A stretch of 64,000 nt of DNA from Azadirachta indica (Eukaryota; Streptophyta; Magnoliopsida; Sapindales; Meliaceae): positions 2,413,545 to 2,477,544 of the forward strand of contig CM040447.1 of the NCBI GenBank assembly GCA_022749755.1. The letters are read 5' to 3'. Of this stretch, positions 38,154-49,300 are shown in pieces. Made by a program: the position numbers and the translations under genes. The stretch's first letter is position 1. Each line of letters begins with the position of its first letter. The notes below the pieces were generated by a model that ran no database searches, was not told where the DNA came from, and was given only the letters and a program-made list of their open reading frames with translations.

Positions 38154-40756
38154 TGTTATGGATTTTAATGAATGCAAGTGCACGTTATCGCTACAAGTAA
38201 TATATGATAAGTTATGTATCGTTCTCACGATGATTGATTAATTTGTTAATTACCAAAAATAATTAATCATAAATTTATTTGAAGAATTCATTTAATGTTT
38301 GCGCTACAACTTAAAGATTGTAACTCTTAAATATAGGTTGTCTCAAGTAATAAAGTTTGGAAGTCTGAGTTTTGGTCCACAGGAAATACGTTATACAAAA
38401 TCCACAAGTTCAATGTCTAAATATTATGAAAATAGAATGAATTTGTTACTTGTTAAATGTAAATTTAGTATTATTAACTATTAGGGCATTAAGGATTCAT
38501 TTTGTTGATAATTATAGAAATCATTCTTTACTCATTTTTTAACTCAATTAAGAATCACTTAATAGATGATCTTAATTGAAAGATAAATATATTAAAATAC
38601 ATCACAATACCCCTTTGAAGAAAAGGTAACAAAATAAAATATTAATCATTCAATTTATTTGTGAAAGTTATAACATACCTTATTCTTGGTTTGTAGAAAA
38701 TGTGCAAATATTTCAGTGTACTTTTTATTAACAATGAATCAAGCATCATAACAAACCAAAACACTTTTAAGAAATAGAATTCACTCAATTAAAAAGATTT
38801 TGCAGTGAAGCACAACTTAGAATGATAAAATAACAACGTTATAAAATCAACAAAACTTCAACCTTAGCCCTAATTACTAATTTAGAAAGACATTATTTAA
38901 TTGAAGCTCAAATTACAAAAAGGGAGAAAATGACAACAAAGATTAGCTCGCCTCACTTCCACATCTTTCTTTATATAGGTAAAACTAAAGATACTTTACA
39001 TGTATGAACATAATTTGTCAATTTTTAATTAATCACGCTCTATCAACTTGCAACATATTTTTTACTATGAAAACCACCGAAATTTGTGAAATAGCTTTCT
39101 TCAAAGTTGTAGGTGGATGACTTAACTTTCAAATGATTTATATCTCACCCTTATTGATTTTGTAAAACGTAAGTTGTGTTAAAAATAGACAGAGATGTTC
39201 AAGTTACATTTCACTACCACCCTTCTAAAATTATAACTCTTTTTGATAGCCAACCAGTTGAAATTTAGGAATGTGTAAAATATAAAAAATTTAGATCTCT
39301 TTGTCAGCTTTCTGAAACACCCGACCTTATAATTTTTGGGTATGTATTTTGGGAGATATGGCCAAAATACAGAAATATGTTGGGTTGGTTCAAAGATGCA
39401 CTTGAGAGTTTTGTTGAAGCCTAATTTTGTTCCATTAATTACTCCAACTGGTCCAACCTTTGGCTTATAAAGTTGTGAAGTAATGAGTCTATGTTTATCC
39501 AGCTTAAGAATCGTATCAATTGATATTTTGAATTGAAAGATATGCTCATTATAGAAAACCTACGCAAAATCGACTATTTAGTCTAATTCATGTTTCAGAA
39601 TTCAATATAAAGGAATATGCTCCATTTTTGGCGAATAAAAGAATATTATTAAGTGTAAATCATAATATTTCTTTTAATAAATCTACACTTTTAAACATTC
39701 ATCAATTTGATTAATAAAAACTAATAGAAAATCAAATTAAACTAACAAAGCAAAATTATGAATTTCCGTTGATCAAAACACTAGAGCAGTAGATTTCACC
39801 ATAAATATTCAAATTTAATTTTTTTAGTTGTGTTGTTTCAATTTATTACTAATATTGACAAAAAATTATCCTAAATTATTTAATAATCTTTCTCAAAATT
39901 TACCAAAAATACTTACACATATTAATCCACTATATCTCTATGTGAATCAAATTACATGGAAGCTCATTAAAAACAGTGATAATTATTTTAAATTCTGCAT
40001 GAATTATGATAATATATTTCTGTCTAACATGTAATTTATGATATTCATTATCATATCGAAACACATAAATCACTTCTTAGATTAATATGGTTCACAAATC
40101 AATCAAATATTGACCAAATATTCAAAAACATTAAGTAAAATAATGAATGCTCAGTATTGAATAACAAATCATAAACAATACAATTTTCTAAAAAGTTAAT
40201 GTTTTTAGCTAGGTTACATCTTTGCTCTAGTTTAGAAAATTTAGTTTCTCATTGAATAATCAAGAATTACACAAAAATTAAATATTCTAAACATAAAAAT
40301 ACAGAAAAGAAAAATTGGAAGGAAATGATTCTAACTCTCTTCTTTCTTTTTTTGAAAAATAAGTAACCTTCCTCCTCCTTTGTACTCCAACTTGAGAGAA
40401 AAAATCAAAATACTTCCTCTTCCAGCTACTGCCTCCTTGTTAGAATATCAAACTCTAAAACAAAGAGTTATATTTATACTCTCTTCAAATCAAGAATTAG
40501 GCATTGGGCTTCATTTGGGTTTTGAACTTTATTTGAACTTTTTGAAAAGCATGCAATTAGGTCCATTTAACTTGGCCCAAATCTCTTCTTCAATTTTAAT
40601 TAGTTGGAAAATAAAATTCTTTTTCAATTTCTGCAAATAAAAGCACAATAAATAAAAATAAAAGTAAACAAGTAAAAATGACTACATAATATTAAGAATT
40701 CTTCTTAATATTATGTAGAAAAAGCACAAATATGTATATAAAAAATTGATATATCA
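38154..40756 (-). mobile_element. 5' LTR of the Athila/Tat-type element, with internal insertion
   Basis: The outer parts (38154-38300 and about 39770-40756) match the LTR at 29721-30870. The middle ~1.45 kb does not and is treated as a separate insertion. It begins TGTTATGG and ends TGATATATCA. Confidence 0.8.
38301..39765 (-). mobile_element. LTR-like segment nested inside the gypsy 5' LTR
   Basis: Absent from the partner LTR. It opens GCGCTACAACTTAAAG and soon reads AGTCTGAGTTTTGGTCCACA, phrases that occur near one end of plant gypsy LTRs. It has a TATA-like box on the minus strand near 38972 (CTATATAAAG). Internal organisation parallels that of the host LTR, so it is probably a solo LTR of a related family in the same orientation. 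The exact ends and target duplication could not be fixed. Confidence 0.5.
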
Positions 40757-41690
40757 CGCTGAGGTGTTAAGTAGAGATTAGAAATTTGGAAATGTGGTAG
40801 TAAGGTAACTGCAATGAAAAAATCATGTGGAAGCCATGATATTGAAATGGATAAAGGGTGTGGAGTGATATTTAGGAAAGGTGGGAAAAGATGGAAAAAT
40901 ATTTTCTATAAATTAGACATGTCTGGAAATTAAAATTTTCTGAGACAATAAATCTAAACACTTGTAGGCACTCTGATTACTTGAATAGCTAAGGAACAAA
41001 CATGCTCATGAGCGAGGTTCTAATTTATGTGCAGAATATGGACAAAGCCAAGGATAGCATCAGCAACTGAAAACACGTAATTTGGAATAATTTAGAGTGG
41101 TGTGAATGAGCTGTAAAAATGGTTATTGAAGCTCAACTGAAGGTGTAGGAAGACGATTGATTAAATAACTAGCAGTTTGAAAAGCAAATGACCAAAAAAT
41201 TAATGGTAATTTATCTGTATGAATTAATGTTAAATCAATTTCAACCACATTCTGACGACGGCATTCTGCAAAACCGTTTTATTCAAGTATGTGTGGTAGA
41301 GTTTTAAAATGCTAAAAGCCAGAAGTTTTTAAGAGATTAGTTTTGGAATTAGCACCTCAATAAGAGTATAATGTAACAATTCGAGTTCTAAAATATTGTT
41401 CAACAACATTTCTAAATTTCAGAAAAATATTTGACGTAGCAGATTTGAAGCGCATTGGATAAAGCCAAATGTATTTTGCTAAAATGACCCAAAAAAATAA
41501 CATAGTAATGAAAACCATCAAAGTGAAGAAATTGGGGACAGACCCCATACATCTACATAAATTAAATCGAGAGATCCTCGACTTGTACATTACAAATGAA
41601 AGTTTATGACCTTTATTACTCAAGCTAGAGTCACAAGCAAAAGTTTTAGAGATTGAAAAAGATAAAGGCAATGATGTTGGAGAATTTTCA
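40757..41690 (-). pseudogene. Ty1/copia integrase remnant
   Basis: Minus-strand frames give the copia integrase region: GNKGHKLSF-like sequence near 41610, YPMRFKSATSNIFLKFRN near 41440, EQNGFAECRRQNVVE near 41250 (conserved EQNG-AER segment) and an INRLPTPS-like end near 41150. Stops interrupt it. It is cut at 40757 by the gypsy insertion and resumes at 29720. Confidence 0.75.
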
Positions 41691-41944
41691 ATGAAGGATG
41701 CCCAAGGCAGTTATGCCAGTCACTGAAAGATGATTTGATTCCTACCGTGACTGTTTTAAAAGAGCTTAAAGAACTCACAGATCGTGGTCATCACCCTTGT
41801 TCTAGCCTTGAAGAAGTGTTTTGCAAATTAAATTTTGCTTAATGGATGGAACACATAAAAATTAGGAAACAAAAAAGATTTGATTAGAAAAAGGGTTATT
41901 TGTACAGCCTGTGCGTGTAATTTGGAGACGTGTACTATCTCTAA

Positions 41945-42864
41945 TTACGATGTCATCAGATCCTCCATATGGTCAATACAGAGAGAGATTTTGCAAGTCA
42001 ACCATAATATGATGGAAGTAACAGAATCAAGAAGCCAGGAGGGTTGAGTAGAAATTTGGCTGCAGGTCTGGGTCGAAGATGTACGTGGAAACAATTTAAA
42101 AGCATTTCGACATAACATGGCCTGATTTCCCGTAATATTGGCAAATGATTGATGATTCCTCTCCGATGGAATTTCCATGAGAAAAAGTGTTCGTGATCAA
42201 CAAGTTTGTCAAGTAGTTCTTCAAAAGAAATTGGGTTGTCACGAGTTCGAACAACTAACAACAATGTTTTTGAAATCCTTGTTAGAGTCCTTTAAGTGGT
42301 GCATAAACAACGAGATCTTCCTCATCCACAATAACATTGATCAATGCTAACTTATCTCCTATGCATTTGAGATTTTGAATCTTGAGTGCACAATATGAGA
42401 ATGAGAGGGATTATTAGCATAGAGCTTTTCCAATTTTGACCAGGCAGCATGTGAAGTTTTGGCAGACATAGAAAGAGGTACAATTGGATCAGATAGAAAG
42501 GCAAAAATGGCATGAATTAACAAAGAGTTTTGTCTTGTTGGCACCAATGAGTGAAAGCTAGAACTCAGCATGAGAAGGACAAGAAGGTAGACTTTGCCAT
42601 CAGGTAGCCAAGAAGATTATAGCCAAAAAGCAAAGAGTTAAAATTGAGCTCGCCAAAAGGATAGTTTTTGGGTGCGAGTTTGATGGGTAATTGGGCAGCT
42701 GCATTGAAGGAAATAAGATGAGTCTGTTTATTGGAGGGAGAAGACACCACAACAGAAGGTTGGATGATTTCAGATATTTCCTTTGCCATAACAATGAAAG
42801 CCACGAATGGATCAAAAGAAGAAAACCAAAAAAAATTGCTTAGAGCATTAGGCTCTGGTACCAT
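41945..42864 (-). pseudogene. Ty1/copia gag remnant
   Basis: Gag-like (UBN2-type) sequence in several frames: LPIKLAPKNYPFGELNFNSL near 42660, AKTSHAAWSKLEKLYANNPS near 42420, and RTRDNPISFEELLDKLVDHE near 42220. Frameshifts near 42570 and 42360 break it. No intact zinc knuckle was found. Confidence 0.75.
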
Positions 42865-43150
42865 GTAGAGAAGATTGATATTGTTATATTATCTGTGATC
42901 GGAAGAATTACATGAATACAATGTACAGAATATTTTCTGGACTACATACAGTAAGAATAAATCAAATTCTTAAGATTAAGGGATTACGATACGCAGAATG
43001 AGAGGGCTTAATTACAGGAATCATGTAATAACTACCCGAGAGATTTTGTTTGATTCAATAGTATTTTCACATGCCAAGAACTATGGGATCGAAGTCTAGA
43101 AGATATTAACTTTATATATATATATATATATAATCTGGTTTGTTGAAAAC
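42850..43150 (-). mobile_element. copia primer site and probable 5' LTR
   Basis: The plus strand reads GGCTCTGGTACCA at 42851-42863, the complement of TGGTACCAGAGCC, one base from the initiator-Met primer site of copia elements. The sequence beyond it, starting TGTAGAGAAG at 42864, should be the 5' LTR. Its right end cannot be fixed because no second LTR survives. An (AT)n tract lies at 43112-43132. Confidence 0.55.
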
Positions 43151-46100
43151 GCCGTGATTCCTTGCTTTCATGTCATTCAATTGATTATTTGTAGTTTGGC
43201 CATTAATTTATGGTAAGTTTTCTGAATTGGTCAAATGTTATTTGCGTGTTGAACTTTTTATTTTTATTTTTTAATTCTTATAGAATTATAGGCTTCGAGT
43301 AAATTACAATTGAGGATATGGAGATAACTAGGAAGATTTTTCTGGAAATAGTGAAAGATAAATTAAGTTTTAAAGAAAAATAATTTAACGACAATCCAAA
43401 GTTATCAAGCATTTTAATTTATACAAAAAAAAAATATTTTTAAACTTTTTAAAATTAAAAATAAAAAAAATTTCAAACAAAAATTAAGCTCCAAAATAGT
43501 GAAATTTGACAAAACTTTAATAAATAGAATGAGTTTGATTTGTCTTGTCCAGCTTCAAATCAAAACATTACCCTTTCAGAATCAATTTTTATATATTGTC
43601 AACATTAAAAATGTAATTAAATACATAAGTTTTTAACATGAAATAAAGAAACACATAAGTTTAGTGTTTAATTAAGTTATCAAATCTATGTTTTAAGTTC
43701 TAAATTTTACGTTTTAAATTACAAGAGACAAAAAATTTAAGAATATTCTAATAATCGCAAATAAATATAGTACTTATTAAGACGGTATTTTCTTAGCTTG
43801 TACAAATTTATATCTAAAAAGTTTTCAGAAAATTCTTTATTTGCTTAGGTTATTTGTCAAAAATATCATTTATATTTGCATGTATGTTATTAATTGTATT
43901 GTCATCCAGTGTATCTTGCACATAATAAGGCTTCACAAAATTTTTTATGTAGAAAATTTTTAATGATTTTAAATGTTATGGGAAATATACCTGAGGTCAA
44001 ATATCAATCTGTTGTACGTTAGAATCAGCATCATTAACCCCTGAGGTGAGAAAATACCGATGTCAAACCATGGAGCCATGGAGCCAAGTCAGGGAAATAT
44101 CATTCTCGTCAAGATCAGGCTTCCATGAAAATAGCAAACATAAGATACACTAAAAACTACCCATTATTCCACTTTCCTTAGAACTCCCAATTATGGATAA
44201 CCAACAATATCCACGAATTACCAAAGTAAATTGGCAATTTCACCTGTATAAACAGTAAAAACAAATGATTTTAAATACAAGAATTATATAAATTTTTAAG
44301 TTAAAAATAAATATATTTAAAACTATTGAAAATAATTTAGTATTATAGTTAAAAAAAACCTAAAATATGATTTTAAATGTTTAATTGACATCGAATTGAC
44401 CCATTTACTAATTGGATAAACCGGTGATCCATCAATCCGTTTATTTTAAGTGAAAAAATTTACATATTCTTATTAAAAATATCATAATGTTTCCTATACA
44501 AAATCTCATATACGAACTCACATCAAATTGATAAAATACCATTTTATTTTTGTCGCATATTTGTTATAATTTACTTGCTTTTACTTTTGTAAATTTATTT
44601 TTATATTTTAAAATATTATAAAAAATGTGACAATATTAATATATCATCATCACATTAGTTTACAAACAAGCACATCATAAAAAAATTTTCAAACTTGACC
44701 AACACAAAATAGTTGGACTATTTTACCCACAGAAGTTGGAATCATATAAAAATACTTTCAAGTTATTTTGAGTGCAAACTCAAAAACACAAAAAACAATG
44801 TGCTCACAATTGTAATATATACAAAGTTTGAAAGTACTCTTTTGAGCATAGTACATACCACACTTTCGAACACGGTATTTTTTACACTTTTTAATATAGT
44901 AATATTGTGCAGCATGTGTTATTTACAGTTTTAAATTTACACTCAAAGAGTGTTATATTTGAATGAATTTGTTAAATTCGTGAGGATAAAATAGTTTAAA
45001 ATGTGTGTTTGGTGTAAATAAAAAAAATTTTGTTATGTGGTTAAACATGAAAAATGGGTGTAAATAGTTTTCAAAATAGGAAATTTTCTTTTTTTATTTG
45101 GCAGATTTAAAAGATGGAAATTAAGTTTTTGAAAGTAAAAAGATGGAAAAAGATTATTTTTCCATATAATAGTTATTGAGGGATAATATTGTTCGAAAGT
45201 AAGATGTTTGGCTAATTTAGTTAAAAAAAAACATGAAACAAGGTTAGTCTCATAAATTGGAGGGTAAAAGATGCTATTTTGATAAATTTTCCAAATAGTT
45301 TCGGTAGAAATTTGCCGGAAGAAACAGACCAGAAAGCGGAAAAAAAAAAAGATTAAAAAACAATTAATTTTAAAATTAAATAATATTTTGTCCTCTCATT
45401 AAATTTGCAAAGTCCGAATTAAACAATATTTTATTTTGACAGGTTATGCCAAATGTTAATACTAACACACACAGGTTAACGATTTTTATCCCCACACGAG
45501 AGTTTAAAATTGAAGAGTAAAAACCAAAATCTCCTACCAATCAAACTGTAACTTGCTTTTAAGAATTTGTACAACGTCAAGTTACCTAATATTACTTGTC
45601 ATAGTTTCAACGTAGCCATTTGGTAGTGTCCAGCCTTCAAGTCTTGCTGACTTTTTTTAATGATGAGGAATGACATTCGTTATATTTATGAGAGCTCCCT
45701 CATTTAAGCATAAATAAACTTTTTTTTACACATGAAGATAAAATATCAACTAAATTTAATAAAATTATCCGAATTATATCATATACAATTTCATCACAAA
45801 TTCTCCATAAATTTTTATTCCGTCATATATTTTTGATAAATTTTTAATATAATATTAATAAACTGTACATACATTTTTAATGTTGAATTACTGAATAATA
45901 ATTATCTATTTGACAATTTAATACAAATCCCAACCATGCACCAGTTGCTAGAATAGAAATAATGAGGTGCAGGCGCTGAAGTATGGAATCTTTTTGGAAG
46001 TCTGAACAGAATCATAAAAATATTTCATTAAATAAAATATCAAATAATCTCCTTATTTTACAGCCTCCTTCAGCAGACAGAGTTGCAGTTTTCTTAAAAA

Positions 46101-46382
46101 TGCAGCAAACTCTTAGTCATAGAAGCTTTCAAGCAATAGAACCGCACATCAAACGAAAGTATCATTAACAGTTAATAGCTTATATGGGTTTTCCCCACTC
46201 CACAAATACCTAAAAGCACGACATATAAAACCAAAAAAAGGAAGAAAAAAAAAAAACAAAAAGAAAGAGAAAAACAATCCCTTGCACATGCAAGGACACG
46301 CTGAGCCAATCTGAACGTGTATAGATCAACCAATTAAATTACAAACAACAAAACAACACGAGGAGAAACCTCTTTTCCATAG
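43151..46382. other. AT-rich intergenic region and TOL5-like 3' flank
   Basis: No credible gene on either strand. The frames here are short and of low complexity. The TOL5-like transcript should end shortly below 46383, but no unambiguous polyadenylation signal was placed. Confidence 0.5.
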
Positions 46383-49300
46383 TCAATCACTAAAATCTAT
46401 GCTTCCACTTCGAGAACTACTGGCATTTCGACTGTGTAATGAGAGGGACTTCATGTGACTGGCTAAGGAAGAACCATCGACCTTTTTCTCTTGAAAGAAT
46501 TTTTCTCTCTCAACATGCTTCGCAGGTGGGGGTGGTATCGCAACATGTGGAGAATGTGCATTGGTTTCATGTGGAGGCTCGGTGTGTACTGGACGTATAA
46601 GTGGTCGGTTCATCTTCTCTGCTGGAATTGACGATCCAAGAAAACCCAAAGGTGGTCGTTCAGGTGACTGATCTTCATCTTCAGGTCTTGCACATGCTTT
46701 TCCTTTCCGTATCCTGTTAAGTTTGTAGTCAAGAGAAATCAATATCCAGGGAAATTTCCTTTTACCTAAGAAAAGGAAGTGCACATTTAGAAACTGAGGA
46801 ATGTTCAAAAGAGCCATCCACCATCAAAAAGTAGAGAAAAATCAGCTTCAGGTTAGGACAGCACATATATGTCTATATATGAAACGCAAGTCACACTGGA
46901 ATTCTTGGACAATGAAAATGTTTACCAATTACGATAAAAGACCAATGGAGACAAACATACCTCCGGAAAAGTTGCTCAGCCTCTTCTTCTTCTTCCTCTT
47001 CATGATCAACATGATTGGCTGTTGATGTAGACCTAAACGATGGATAGGCATCTTGGTGGTTCACATTATTGGCCGTTGATGTAGACCTAGACGATGGATA
47101 GGCATCTTGGTGGTTCACATGATTGGCAGTCAATGGAGACCTACCTGAAAGAAGGGTATCATGTCTCGCCAGGACTTTCTGGAGCTGCTCATTCAACTCA
47201 ATTGCTCGAGAAACCACCTTCTCATCCCTTATGAAGGAAAGATGAATTAGTTCAAGTTATGTGAGAAACAATTATACCTTTTTGTTGTGATGTGGAGGCA
47301 TATGCTTTAGCAAAGAGGGAAAATTTATAGGAACAGAGAACACCAGGAGCTACACTTACCGAGAAGTCATCACAAGATGCATAACTCGTTGCTTTTGGAA
47401 CGAACATTGTTCAACAAGATCAAGTGTAAACTCATCCTTTGCTCCCTAAAAGAACAATACTACACAGTCAAAACTCAATGAATCATGGATGCAATTCAAG
47501 AAAACAAAATTACTATATATTTGATTCATAATAGTCCCACCAACATACCATAGGATTCTGAGTAACAGCATCAAGGACTTCTTTTAGAACCTCTAAAGCA
47601 TTACTAGCCTTCTGGATAATACTGCACAGAAAAGATATGGACTGAGAAACTGTTTATGCGCAAAGACGTAATAACAATAAAACATAATACTTTTGAGGAG
47701 ACAACAATCAAATCCCATCATGCCTGAGAAATAGCCACAATGATAATTTTGATTCAGTTGTGAAGAGAGAATGCAAAGTCCAAGCACAAACCTCAAGAAA
47801 ACAAAACTGAATCCAAGACTTTTGGCAACCAAGTAAAGATGTTAAATGATCTATGCCAGGTGTGAGACCCACATGAATAGTGCTGCACTGGCATGGCATG
47901 GAGTCCAAATGAGCTAGAACTAACATTTAGGCATAATAACCGAAAGGATCATTAGACTAACACCAACCTAGGGATATTTTGGTGATTTTAGTTAAAAAAA
48001 AAAATGAAAAAAGGAAAAGCCCAAAGTCCAACAGAATAACATGAATAATATTGGGCTGTGGTCACGCTGGGCTGATCTCTTAAGGACCTGCATGGCAACA
48101 ACCAAGCAAGCAAATAGCCTAAACCTTTTTTAGGCCAATCTGGAACACATGGTCAGCACCTATACGATCTCTATTATCTGACAAAAAGATCTTGTCAGTA
48201 TTGATATAAATGACTACATTACAACAAAGGATGTGGATATGGTACACACATAATCCAAGTCACTTCACAGATATGCTAACAGATATCATGCTTAGCCTCC
48301 TGGCTCTTATACCACTAACCATGCTGTTTACATTTGAATAACATTTCAAAGATACACCAAGTACAAATACTTTAATGATTAGAAAATAACAAAAATAAGC
48401 TCACAACTTTTGGTTATGTTGAGCTGAGCTTGTAACCAACCTTACAGTTTGAGAAGCCATCTATGTCCAATTAAGACATGACCCATAGTTGCATATTTGT
48501 TCAACATAACCAAATTAATATGTTGTGGAATAGACCTTAAATTAATATGTACTTTCAGATTTGTGTTCTGTTTTATATGAGATTTTGTAGTCTACGATTT
48601 GAGAATAGTTCAGTTTACTAATGCAAAAAACTGGTTATGGGGAAAATTCTTTTAAGTCCAAAATGCTTGATGAAATTTCATTTTACTTGCCAGGTTTTAC
48701 ACGATAAGCATTTAGGATCCTAATTCCTTTGTAGACCTAAATTAAGTCCTTAACATCTAGTTTTGTTAATATACATAAAATAATCTATATAATCTATAAG
48801 GGTAACACGGCCATTCAAAATTAACAGCACAATAATGAAATTTAAATGCAGCGTTTGAGGTAACCTATTCTGTCCCCTCCTAACCTGCAGATGCCGAGAC
48901 CACCATCACATATCGTGGCTCATCCACCAGATATAACACCACACACCCCACAAGGCCATCACATGCCTGCCACCACAGCTTTTCTAGCGGACACTTATTT
49001 ATATGGTCCTTCATTTGGCGAAAAAAACACAAGCAAGGCAATTGCCACCCAAGTAGTACAACCAAAGTCAACAGATATAGCAGTAGTTGACTAAAAGTAT
49101 CAAAGTTGGCTGCCAGTGAGATTGTCTGCCATATTTAATTTCTAGCAAAAATATTTGCCTTACCTGGGAAAATACATGTTCACCCTCAAGTTTGTTGAGC
49201 TACAGTGAAGCAGCAGCACCATATCGCTGGTAGCATCACAATAAATGCTTTCCTCATTCCAGCTGCCAGTGCAAACTAAAGCTTTCTGGATTTTCATTTG

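Larger units (their letters stand above)
29721..40756 (-). mobile_element. Ty3/gypsy retrotransposon, Athila/Tat-type, nested in copia
   Basis: About 11 kb. The LTRs lie at 29721-30870 and 38154-40756, both ending in TGATATATCA on the right. Coding order on the minus strand is gag, protease, RT, RNase H, integrase, all broken by stops and frameshifts. The primer site at about 38131-38147 resembles a tRNA-Asp-primed site (GTTGCCGGG core), as is usual in the Athila/Tat group. A G-rich polypurine tract lies at 30873-30886. The flanks CATTG (left) and CGCTG (right) are a poor match for a 5-bp target duplication. The interrupted copia element gives independent support for the boundaries. The lineage call is from motif resemblance and the primer site. 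Confidence 0.85.

Noticed and set aside
29716..40761. CATTG/CGCTG as a 5-bp target duplication of the gypsy element
   Set aside because: Only three of five bases match; without other copies this is no better than chance, though the boundaries stand on LTR and copia evidence.
48880..49094. His/Pro-rich open frames on both strands in the TOL5-like intron
   Set aside because: Overlapping frames on opposite strands, no start context, splice signals or family motif.
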